DNA of 5,154 nucleotides from Caulobacteraceae bacterium (GTDB taxonomy: Bacteria; Pseudomonadota; Alphaproteobacteria; Caulobacterales; Caulobacteraceae): NCBI GenBank assembly GCA_947456005.1, contig CANGRP010000191.1, positions 1-5,154 on the forward strand, written 5' to 3'. How positions within the stretch are numbered: position 1 is the first letter of the stretch; every line of letters begins with the position of its first letter. Made by a program: the position numbers and the translations under genes. Under the pieces are notes generated by a model that was not told where the DNA came from, ran no database searches, and saw nothing but the letters and a program-made list of their open reading frames with translations. Of this stretch, positions 1 to 5,154 are shown in pieces.

Positions 1-402
1 GGGCGACGGGGCCGGCGCGCCGGCGAAGGGATCTGCCAGGCTGGGCCGGGGCGCCTCAAAGGGCGCAGGGGCCGCAGCGGGCGGCGGCGCCGTGGGCGCC
101 TGCTGCTGTTGCTGCTGCCTGAGCGCCTCGGGCGAGAGGCTCTCCACCTTGACCCGGTCCACCACCGAGGTGTCGGCGCGCTCGCGCCCGATCACGAAGG
201 TCAGGGCGAGGCTGAGGATGAAGAAGGCCGTCCCGAGGCCCCAGGTCAGCCGGGTCAGAAGGTCGCCGGCGCCTCGGGCGGTCATGAAGCCGGTGGGCCC
301 GCCCCCCATGCCCAGGGCGCCGCCCTCGGAACGCTGGATCAGGACGACGACCGTCAGGGCGATGCCGACGATGATTTGGAGGGTGAGCAGGAGCCCGAGC
401 AT
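1..402 (-). CDS. secG: Protein translocase subunit SecG (3' end cut by window edge)
   Basis: SecG is the small accessory subunit of the inner-membrane SecYEG channel and assists SecA-driven protein export. The ATG at 402-400 opens a frame that stays open for 134 codons to the left edge, so the C-terminus is missing. Two hydrophobic segments (about residues 3-22 and 54-72) flank a conserved cytoplasmic loop with VLIQRSEGGALGMGGG (20-35) and a following GDLLTRLTW stretch, the family signature. After residue 72 comes a hydrophilic tail with six consecutive glutamines (96-101) and then Ala/Pro-rich sequence, already longer than the roughly 110-residue E. coli protein; such tails are common in alphaproteobacteria. 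No strong Shine-Dalgarno precedes the ATG, but the hydrophobic N-terminus fixes this start. It lies 111 bases downstream of tpiA on the same strand and is probably co-transcribed with it. Recalled Caulobacterales gene order would place pyrG next, outside the window. Confidence 0.93.
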   Translation of the reverse strand, partial: MLGLLLTLQIIVGIALTVVVLIQRSEGGALGMGGGPTGFMTARGAGDLLTRLTWGLGTAFFILSLALTFVIGRERADTSVVDRVKVESLSPEALRQQQQQQAPTAPPPAAAPAPFEAPRPSLADPFAGAPAPSP

Positions 403-429
403 GAAGGAACCGCAGGATCTGGCCGCTGT

Positions 430-446
430 CCGGCCGGGAAAGCCGG
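430..446 (-). repeat. Inverted repeat in the tpiA-secG gap (possible secG leader hairpin)
   Basis: CCGGC (430-434) and GCCGG (442-446) form a perfect 5-bp stem around a 7-base loop, and it could extend past one mismatch through TG/CA (427-428 and 448-449). It lies about 28 bases before the secG start. No U-run follows on either strand, so an intrinsic terminator is not supported. A weak promoter-like pair lies just upstream on the minus strand (TGGAAA 476-471, 16-base spacer, TTAGAT 454-449), which would put the hairpin at the start of a secG-specific transcript. In DNA this GC-rich, a 5-bp stem can occur by chance. Confidence 0.22.
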
Positions 447-513
447 TCATCTAACATCGGCGGGGGCGGGTTTCCAGTGCGGCGAGGCGAAACCTGCGCA
501 CGGCGGCGCCGGT

Positions 514-1248
514 TCAGGCCCCGGCGATGATGCCCAGGAAGTCCGAAGCCTTCAGCGAGGCGCCTCCGACCAGGGCGCCGCCGACCTCGGCGGTGGAGAG
601 GATTTCCGCAGCGTTGGCGGGCTTGACCGAGCCGCCATAGAGGATCGGCGCCCTGGCTCCCGCCTCTCCCAGGGTGGCGACCAGCTCGGCCCGGATGGCG
701 GCGTGCATCTCGGCGATCTGTTCCAGGGTGGGGGTCAGCCCCGTGCCGATGGCCCAGACCGGCTCGTAGGCGACGGCGAAGGGCCGGCCAGCGAGGGCGG
801 CCGGGAGGGAGCCCCGGACCTGCCCGGTGACGATGGCGAGGGCGCCGCCCGCCTCCCGCTCAGCCAGGGTCTCGCCGACGCAGACAATGGGCTCCAGGCC
901 CGCCCGCAGGGCGGCCTCGGTCTTGGCGGCCACCAGGGCGTCAGTCTCGCCGAAGCCGGCCCGGCGTTCGGAATGCCCCAGGATGACGAGGCAGGCCCCG
1001 GCGTCGGCCAGCATTTCGGCGGAGACATCGCCCGTGTAGGCGCCGGAAGCCTCGGCCCGGCAGTCCTGTCCGCCGACGGCGACGAGGGTCCCGGCCAGGG
1101 CCCGGGACATGCGCTCGACCAGGGTGGCGGGCGGGCAGATCCCGACGCGGGCGGCGGCGGCGCCAAGGCCGGCGGCGACGGCCTGCGCCTCGTCGAGGGC
1201 CGCGCCCAGCCCGTTCATCTTCCAGTTGCCCACGATCAGCTTCTGCAT
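514..1248 (-). CDS. tpiA: Triosephosphate isomerase
   Basis: This cytoplasmic TIM-barrel enzyme interconverts dihydroxyacetone phosphate and glyceraldehyde 3-phosphate in glycolysis and gluconeogenesis. The protein has 244 residues, close to the usual 245-255. Visible landmarks are NWKMN (8-12) with the substrate-binding lysine K10, the catalytic histidine H92 in ILGHSERR (89-96), the catalytic base E162 in AYEPVWAIGTG (160-170, with loop 6), and the phosphate-binding YGGSVKPAN (204-212) and GGALVGGASL (223-232). All catalytic residues are present, so it should be active. The frame extends upstream to 1329, but the ATG at 1248-1246 is chosen because it places NWKMN at the standard distance and is preceded by AAGGGAGAG (1262-1254), a good ribosome site with the core seven bases away. 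It stands divergent to the PpiD-like gene and upstream of secG on the same strand. Confidence 0.98.
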   Translation of the reverse strand: MQKLIVGNWKMNGLGAALDEAQAVAAGLGAAAARVGICPPATLVERMSRALAGTLVAVGGQDCRAEASGAYTGDVSAEMLADAGACLVILGHSERRAGFGETDALVAAKTEAALRAGLEPIVCVGETLAEREAGGALAIVTGQVRGSLPAALAGRPFAVAYEPVWAIGTGLTPTLEQIAEMHAAIRAELVATLGEAGARAPILYGGSVKPANAAEILSTAEVGGALVGGASLKASDFLGIIAGA

Positions 1249-1253
1249 GCTGG

Positions 1254-1262
1254 CTCTCCCTT
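1254..1262 (-). promoter_or_regulatory. Ribosome binding site of tpiA
   Basis: On the minus strand AAGGGAGAG runs from 1262 to 1254, with the core AGGGAG ending seven bases before the ATG at 1248. It decides between this ATG and the in-frame upstream start at 1329, which would add 27 residues with no counterpart in the family. Confidence 0.7.
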
Positions 1263-1288
1263 CGCCGGCTTCCGACGCCATGCGCCGG

Positions 1289-1317
1289 CGGATACGACAC
1301 GACGAGGCGGCTGTCAC
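1289..1317 (-). promoter_or_regulatory. Putative housekeeping promoter of tpiA-secG
   Basis: The minus strand shows GTGACA (1317-1312, five of six matches to TTGACA), a 17-base spacer, and TATCCG (1294-1289, three of six matches to TATAAT). Transcription would begin near 1282, giving a leader of about 35 bases before tpiA with the ribosome site in place. The -35 match and spacing are good and the -10 is poor. The call rests on pattern and position only. Confidence 0.4.
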
Positions 1318-1333
1318 CCGAGGGATCACCGTC

Positions 1334-1350
1334 GGGGGCGGCTTGCCCCC
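1334..1350. repeat. GC-rich inverted repeat in the divergent intergenic region
   Basis: GGGGGC (1334-1339) and GCCCCC (1345-1350) form a perfect 6-bp stem around the loop GGCTT. The right arm overlaps the putative -35 element of the PpiD-like gene (1343-1348), and the left arm lies between the two divergent promoters. It could be an operator half-site pair or a structural element. No T-run follows on either strand, so it is unlikely to be an intrinsic terminator. It matches no operator I recognise. Confidence 0.3.
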
Positions 1351-1372
1351 CTACGGGCCGACCCTCTATACC
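1343..1372 (+). promoter_or_regulatory. Putative promoter of the PpiD-like gene and trpE
   Basis: TTGCCC (1343-1348) and TATACC (1367-1372) are separated by 18 bases, each matching four of six bases of the sigma-70 consensus. The TCTATACC around 1365-1372 also partly resembles the Caulobacter housekeeping -10 form (GCTANAWC), with TTGCCCC as its -35. Transcription would begin near 1379, leaving a leader of about 35 bases that is too short for a Trp leader peptide plus attenuator. It is one of the few T/A-containing spots in an otherwise extremely GC-rich gap. Confidence 0.45.
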
Positions 1373-1403
1373 CAGCGCTGAAACGCGCCCGGTTTGCGGG
1401 CCT

Positions 1404-1410
1404 GGAAGGA
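1404..1410 (+). promoter_or_regulatory. Ribosome binding site of the PpiD-like gene
   Basis: GGAAGGA lies four bases before the ATG at 1415. It supports that ATG over the in-frame TTG at 1394, which has no purine-rich site ahead of it and would add seven residues before the anchor segment. Confidence 0.65.
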
Positions 1411-1414
1411 TTTC

Positions 1415-3331
1415 ATGCTCGCCGTCATCCGCGCCTTTGCAAAGTCCTGGGTCGCCGCCATCCTGATCGGCCTCCTCATCCTGAGCTTTGCGGTCTTCGG
1501 CGTCGGCGACGTCTTCAAGACCCGCGCCCAGAACGAGGTGGTCCTGGCCGGGAGCCGTAGCGTCTCGACCGCGGAGTTCCGCGCCGAGTTTGACCGGGCC
1601 AAGCAGAACCTCGAGCAGCAGAATGGCCAGCAGATCAGCAACGAGCTGGCGGTGGAGAACCGCTTCGACTCCCGGGTGCTGGAAATGCTGGCGGACCGCG
1701 AGGCCATGGCCGCGCTGATCGAGAAGATGGGCCTGCGACCGGCCGACGCCCTGATCACCCGGGAGATCCAGAAGATCCCGGCCTTCTTCGACCAGGTCTC
1801 GGGCCGCTTCGACAAGCGCCTCTATGAGGAGGCCCTGGCGCGCAACAACCTTACAACGACGCAGTTCGAGCAAAGCGTCCGCGACGATATCGCCCAGTCC
1901 CACCTCGCCACGGGCCTTGTGGACGGCCTGCGCCCGCCCCGGGCCTATGGCGCCTTGGCGGTGGTGTTCGCCCAGGAGTCTCGGGACCTGGCCGTCTTCA
2001 ACGTCGGGCCCGGCGTGGTCGAGCCGCCCAAGCCGCCGACCGACGCCCAGCTGACCGAGTTCATGAAGGCCAACGCCGAGCGCCTGATGCGGCCGGAGTT
2101 CCGCATCCTCAGCGTGGTAAGGTTCAGCTCCGCCCAGGTCGCCGACCGTGTGAAGATCTCGGAAGCCGACATCCTGAAGCAGTTCAACTTCCGGAAGGAT
2201 GCGCTCAACCGGCCTGAGACCCGGTCCCTCGTGCAGGTCCCGGCCCGGGACGCCGGGACGGCGCGGTCCGTGGCCGACCGGCTGGCCAAGGGCGAGGACC
2301 CGGCCGCGGTCGCCCGCTCGGCGGGCGTCGAGCCGGTCCTCTACGCCGAGAAGCCTCGCACGGCGGTGGTGGACGCCAAGGTCGGGGAAGCCGCTTTCGC
2401 CATGTCCCGGGGCGAGGTCCGGACGGTCCAGGGCGACCTGGGCCTGGCCGTCGTGAAGGTGACCGGGATCACCCCGGGCCGGACTGTCACCCTCGAGGAG
2501 ATCCGGCCCATGCTGGAAGCCGAGGCGCGAAAGACCGCCGCAGCCGAGAAGGTCTATGAGATCAGCCAGGCCTACGACGACGCCCACGCGGCCGGCGCCA
2601 ACCTGGACGAGGCCGCCGCCAAGGCGGGCGTGCCGGTGACGACCCTGGGCCCGGTGGCCGAGCAGGGCTTTGACCAGACAGGGAGGCCTGTTGCGGGCCT
2701 GTCCGAGAGGCTGGTGCAGACGGCCTTCCGCCTGCCCGAGGGCGGGGAAAGCCAGATCGAGGAGGAGAGCCAGGGCGAATCCTTCGTGGTGCGGGTGGAC
2801 AAGGTGATCCCAAGCGCCCTTCCGCCCCTGGCCGAGGTGCGCCAGCCCCTGGCCGGCGCCTGGATGAACCAGGAGATGGCCAAGCGGCTGCGGGCCCGGG
2901 CCGAGGCCCTGGCGGAGCGGGTGCGCAAGGGAGAGGACCTGAACGCCGTCGCCGCCTCCATCGGCGCCCGGACTGCGCGCCTCCCCGGCCTGACCCGCCA
3001 GGACGCGACCGAGGGCGGGCCCCTCTCCCAGGAGGGCTTCGCCCAGGCCTTCGGGGCCGCAAAGGACGGCGTCTTCCTGGCGGCCAACCCGACCGCCTTC
3101 GCCGTGACGGTCGGCAAGGTCGAGGCGATCGCGCCTCCCTCCGTGGCGGAGAACGCCCGCTCGGTGGAGCAGGTTCGCCCGCAGCTGGGCATGACCCTGT
3201 TCAGCGAAATCGGCGCCCAGATGCCGCGGTATGCGCGCACGGCGCTGAAGGTGCGGACCTCGCCGGACCTGGCGCGCCAGTCCCTCGGGATCGAGGCGCC
3301 CAAGACCGGGGCCGAGGCCGCCGGCAAGTGA
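1415..3331 (+). CDS. ppiD: PpiD-like membrane-anchored periplasmic folding factor (SurA N-terminal/parvulin family)
   Basis: The 638-residue protein (PpiD of E. coli has about 623) has a short positively charged N-terminus, one membrane helix at about 11-30 (starting SWVAAILIGLL), and a large soluble remainder expected in the periplasm. Family members hold and fold proteins emerging from the SecYEG channel. Residues about 35-175 form a SurA_N-like helical region, with NNLTTTQFEQSVRDDIAQS (144-162) as its typical motif. Residues about 266-352 look like a parvulin domain (AAFAMSRGE at 326-334, VVKV at 346-349), but the histidines expected near its start and before VVKV are absent, so isomerase activity is doubtful and a chaperone role more likely. 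Two further similar degenerate units follow (about 382-466 and 494-574). The ATG at 1415 is chosen from its ribosome site and anchor position. Its stop overlaps the trpE start by four bases. A periplasmic SurA-like chaperone is the main alternative name; the membrane anchor favours PpiD. Confidence 0.88.
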   Translation: MLAVIRAFAKSWVAAILIGLLILSFAVFGVGDVFKTRAQNEVVLAGSRSVSTAEFRAEFDRAKQNLEQQNGQQISNELAVENRFDSRVLEMLADREAMAALIEKMGLRPADALITREIQKIPAFFDQVSGRFDKRLYEEALARNNLTTTQFEQSVRDDIAQSHLATGLVDGLRPPRAYGALAVVFAQESRDLAVFNVGPGVVEPPKPPTDAQLTEFMKANAERLMRPEFRILSVVRFSSAQVADRVKISEADILKQFNFRKDALNRPETRSLVQVPARDAGTARSVADRLAKGEDPAAVARSAGVEPVLYAEKPRTAVVDAKVGEAAFAMSRGEVRTVQGDLGLAVVKVTGITPGRTVTLEEIRPMLEAEARKTAAAEKVYEISQAYDDAHAAGANLDEAAAKAGVPVTTLGPVAEQGFDQTGRPVAGLSERLVQTAFRLPEGGESQIEEESQGESFVVRVDKVIPSALPPLAEVRQPLAGAWMNQEMAKRLRARAEALAERVRKGEDLNAVAASIGARTARLPGLTRQDATEGGPLSQEGFAQAFGAAKDGVFLAANPTAFAVTVGKVEAIAPPSVAENARSVEQVRPQLGMTLFSEIGAQMPRYARTALKVRTSPDLARQSLGIEAPKTGAEAAGK

Positions 3332-4860
3332 CCCCCGAGCCCGGCTTCCAGACCTTCTCCGGGACCTACGAGGCCGGTCGCGCCCAGGTGGTCTGGACGC
3401 GGCTGATCGACGACCTGGAAACGCCCGTCTCGGCCTATCTGAAGGTGGGAAACGGGCGGCCCTACGCCTTCCTGTTCGAGAGCGTCGAGGGCGGGGCCTG
3501 GCGGGGCCGGTACTCGGTGATCGCCCTGAAGCCCGACCTGGTCTGGCGCTGCCGGGGTGACGTCGCCGAGATCGCAGAGGACGAGGACATCGCGGCCGGG
3601 CGCTTCACGACCCAGCCGGGCGGCGCCCTGGACTCCCTGCGCGAGCTGGTGGCGGCCTCAAGGCTCGACCTGCCGCCCGGCCTGCCGCCGATGACGGCCG
3701 GCGTCTTCGGCGCCGTGGGCTACGACATGGTCCGGCTGGTCGAGCGCCTGCCCAAGGTCAACCCGGACACCCTCGGTCTGCCGGACGCGGTGATGATCCG
3801 TCCCTCGGTGGTGGCGGTGTTCGACGGCATCGCCCAGGAGATCCTCCTGGCGACCACGGTCCGGCCGTCGGCCCAATCCGCAGAGCAGGCCTGGGCGGCG
3901 GCGGCGGCGCGCCTCGAGGCGGTGCGGATCGACATCGCCACGCCGACGCCCCAGCCCAAGGGCGGGGCGACGCCCGAGCCCGACCGGTTCACCACGCCGG
4001 TAAGCCGTGAGGACTACCGGACCGTGGTCGACCGCGCCAAGGGCTACATCGCCGCGGGCGACATCTTCCAGGTCGTGCCGAGCCACCGGTTCCGGGCGCC
4101 CTTCCCGCACGATCCCTTCGCCCTCTACAGGTCCCTGCGGCGGACCAATCCCTCGCCCTTCCTGTTCTACCTGAACTTCGGCGACTTCCAGCTGGCGGGC
4201 TCCTCGCCCGAGATCCTGGTGCGGCTTAGGGACGGCAAGATCACCATCCGGCCGATCGCCGGCACCCGCCCCCGGGGCGCGACTCCCGAGGAGGATCAGG
4301 CCCTGGAGGCGGAGCTTCGTGCGGACCCCAAGGAGCGGGCCGAGCACCTGATGCTGCTGGACCTGGGCCGCAATGACGTGGGCCGGGTCGCCATGCTCAA
4401 CGCCGCCGGCGCCAATGCGCCCTTGGCGAGGTCCGCCGGACCCCACGTGCGGGTCACCGACAGCTTCTTCGTGGAGCGCTACAGCCACGTCATGCACCTG
4501 GTCTCGAACGTGGAGGGCGACGCCCCGGAGGGCCTGGACCCGGTGGACGTTCTGATGGCCGCCCTGCCCGCCGGCACCCTTTCGGGCGCGCCAAAGGTGC
4601 GGGCCATGGAGATCATCGACGAGCTGGAGCTCGAGAAGCGCGGCGTCGCCTACGCCGGGGCCGTGGGATACTTCGGGGCGGACGGCTCGGTGGACACCTG
4701 CATTGTCCTGCGCACCGCCTGCTTCAAGGACGGGACGATGTACATCCAGGCGGGCGGCGGCGTGGTGGCCGACAGCGACGCCGACGCCGAGTATGACGAA
4801 ACCCTGCACAAGGCCCGCGCCCTGCGGCGGGCCGCAGAGGAAGCCTGGCGCTTCGTCTGA
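3328..4860 (+). CDS. trpE: Anthranilate synthase component I
   Basis: TrpE converts chorismate to anthranilate, using ammonia supplied by TrpG, as the first committed step of tryptophan synthesis in the cytoplasm. The 510-residue protein is full length for a stand-alone component I. The N-terminal domain carries the feedback-binding motif as LFES (49-52), followed by RYSVI (61-65). The C-terminal chorismate-binding domain shows NPSPFLFYL (274-282), GSSPEILVRL (291-300), PIAGTRPRG (309-317), HLMLLDLGRNDVGRV (340-354), YSHVMHLVSNVEG (385-397), PAGTLSGAPKVRAMEIIDE (414-432) and IQAGGGVVADSD (473-484). All core motifs are intact, so it should be active and probably inhibited by tryptophan. PabB and other chorismate enzymes are less likely given length, motifs and neighbouring trpG. 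The GTG start shares GTGA with the upstream stop, with a weak GAGG at 3314-3317, implying translational coupling. No Trp-rich leader or attenuator precedes it. Confidence 0.97.
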   Translation: MTPEPGFQTFSGTYEAGRAQVVWTRLIDDLETPVSAYLKVGNGRPYAFLFESVEGGAWRGRYSVIALKPDLVWRCRGDVAEIAEDEDIAAGRFTTQPGGALDSLRELVAASRLDLPPGLPPMTAGVFGAVGYDMVRLVERLPKVNPDTLGLPDAVMIRPSVVAVFDGIAQEILLATTVRPSAQSAEQAWAAAAARLEAVRIDIATPTPQPKGGATPEPDRFTTPVSREDYRTVVDRAKGYIAAGDIFQVVPSHRFRAPFPHDPFALYRSLRRTNPSPFLFYLNFGDFQLAGSSPEILVRLRDGKITIRPIAGTRPRGATPEEDQALEAELRADPKERAEHLMLLDLGRNDVGRVAMLNAAGANAPLARSAGPHVRVTDSFFVERYSHVMHLVSNVEGDAPEGLDPVDVLMAALPAGTLSGAPKVRAMEIIDELELEKRGVAYAGAVGYFGADGSVDTCIVLRTACFKDGTMYIQAGGGVVADSDADAEYDETLHKARALRRAAEEAWRFV

Positions 4861-4861
4861 C

Positions 4862-4883
4862 CCCTGACCGCGACTCTTCAGGG
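4862..4883. terminator. Weak inverted repeat after trpE, possible convergent terminator
   Basis: CCCTGA (4862-4867) pairs perfectly with TCAGGG (4878-4883) around a 10-base loop, beginning two bases after the trpE stop; its right arm includes the stop codon of the opposing small gene. Its position between two convergent genes fits a bidirectional transcription stop, and the palindromic CCCCGGGG follows at 4884-4891. There is no T-run on either strand and the stem is short, so intrinsic termination is doubtful. Confidence 0.22.
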
Positions 4884-5057
4884 CCCCGGGGCGAGGATGA
4901 CCGCCGCAGCCAGGGCCAAAGCGGTCGCTGCGGCGAAGGCGGCGGCGGCGAGGGCCGCCCAGGCGCCGTCGGTTCGCTGCGGGCTCTCGAGCAGGGCCTT
5001 GGCCCTGGCCATCTCGTCGGGGCTAATCGCCCCCCGCGGGGAATCATCTTCAACCAT
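4878..5057 (-). CDS. Small hypothetical single-pass membrane protein between trpE and trpG
   Basis: I do not recognise this 59-residue protein. It has a charged N-terminal half including ISPDEMARAKALLES (11-25), then a continuous Ala/Leu-rich hydrophobic segment at about 32-55 starting AWAALAAAAF, and ends PGP. The predicted form is an inner-membrane protein with a short cytoplasmic head. The ATG at 5057-5055 is chosen because GAGG (5068-5065) precedes it by seven bases; an in-frame TTG at 5063 would add two residues. It points against trpE and trpG, with 17 bases between the two convergent stop codons. Codon bias favours G/C at third positions, but a plus-strand frame (4897-5088) shares the same third positions, so that bias cannot tell the strands apart. 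The minus frame is preferred for its balanced charged head plus membrane helix and its better-spaced ribosome site. No function is proposed. Confidence 0.55.
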   Translation of the reverse strand: MVEDDSPRGAISPDEMARAKALLESPQRTDGAWAALAAAAFAAATALALAAAVILAPGP

Positions 5058-5121
5058 GCCCAAGCCTCACTCGGGACACGCCCCGTGACAATCGGGCTTT
5101 CCCTCTCGCGCCGGTTTCAAT

Positions 5122-5126
5122 AGGGA
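5122..5126 (+). promoter_or_regulatory. Ribosome binding site of trpG
   Basis: AGGGA lies seven bases before the ATG at 5134 and supports that codon as the trpG start. I see no convincing promoter between 5058 and 5121; GTGACA at 5085-5090 resembles a -35 element but has no -10 partner at a suitable distance. Confidence 0.55.
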
Positions 5127-5133
5127 CAGGGCC

Positions 5134-5154
5134 ATGATCCTGGTGATCGATAAC
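5134..5154 (+). CDS. trpG: Anthranilate synthase component II, start only (3' end cut by window edge)
   Basis: Only seven codons are visible, reading MILVIDN. This is the usual beginning of class I glutamine amidotransferases of the TrpG/PabA type, where the first beta strand ends in DN before YDSFT. TrpG removes ammonia from glutamine and passes it to TrpE. The call rests on this short match, the ribosome site, and the position 273 bases downstream of trpE on the same strand. PabA, or a protein serving both pathways, cannot be excluded. From recalled alphaproteobacterial gene order, trpD and trpC would be expected next. Confidence 0.82.

Noticed and set aside
81..117. CTG/GCG triplet runs considered as a tandem repeat or mobile-element scar.
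   Set aside because: They are read in frame as Gln, Pro and Ala codons of the SecG tail, with no direct repeats or inverted ends flanking them.
1394..1414. An upstream TTG start for the PpiD-like protein.
   Set aside because: It has no Shine-Dalgarno and would sit about 15 bases from the predicted transcription start; the ATG at 1415 has GGAAGGA ahead of it and a family-like N-terminus.
109..1560. A 483-codon plus-strand frame opposite secG and tpiA, running into the PpiD-like gene.
   Set aside because: It lies antisense to two recognised genes, and its Gly/Ala/Asp/Gln-rich low-complexity translation shows no family motif.
941..2587. A 548-codon minus-strand frame running through the divergent region and antisense to the PpiD-like gene.
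   Set aside because: It overlaps tpiA in a different frame and lies opposite a well-supported gene. Its translation is rich in Gly/Arg/Asp/His with no domain or hydrophobic pattern, as expected for a shadow frame in very GC-rich DNA.
3270..3330. A Trp leader peptide or attenuator upstream of trpE.
   Set aside because: The start overlaps the preceding coding sequence, and no short frame with tandem Trp codons or terminator-like hairpin with a T-run is present.
3658..4809. A 383-codon minus-strand frame opposite trpE.
   Set aside because: It is antisense to an intact trpE with all motifs; the translation is Gly/Arg/His/Val-rich with no recognisable fold and no ribosome site that I could support.
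5058..5133. A dedicated trpG promoter using GTGACA at 5085-5090.
   Set aside because: The bases 15-19 positions downstream are GC-only and do not resemble a -10 element; CAATAG at 5118-5123 is too far from it and too close to the start codon.

Overview
The window is a very GC-rich chromosomal segment with strong G/C preference at third codon positions and dense gene packing. Gene order, protein style and GC content suggest an alphaproteobacterium, most likely Caulobacterales (Caulobacter, Phenylobacterium or Brevundimonas type). This placement rests on recalled gene order and sequence character, not on a database search. Nothing indicates a mobile element, prophage, CRISPR array, tRNA or rRNA; it reads as conserved core genome.

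Layout. Two gene sets diverge from an intergenic region at 1249-1414. On the minus strand, tpiA (triosephosphate isomerase, 1248-514) is followed after 111 bases by secG (SecYEG translocon subunit, start at 402), which runs off the left edge without a stop. On the plus strand, a PpiD-like membrane-anchored periplasmic folding factor (1415-3331) overlaps trpE (anthranilate synthase component I, 3328-4860) by four bases (GTGA). A small, probably single-pass membrane protein lies on the minus strand at 5057-4878. The first seven codons of trpG (component II, 5134-5154) close the window.

How the genes relate. TrpE and TrpG form anthranilate synthase, the first committed step of tryptophan synthesis; here they are separate genes, not the trpE(G) fusion of many rhizobia. 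The PpiD-like protein and SecG both act on proteins crossing the inner membrane, one as a periplasmic chaperone and one in the translocation channel, so the divergent region separates two operons that each hold an export-related gene. The stop/start overlap suggests trpE is translationally coupled to the chaperone gene, and no Trp leader peptide or attenuator precedes trpE. Plausible back-to-back promoters and a GC hairpin lie in the divergent region.

No clearly new system was found. The points most worth a second look are the three degenerate parvulin-like units lacking catalytic histidines in the PpiD-like protein, the antisense small membrane gene between trpE and trpG, and the arrangement of the divergent promoter region.
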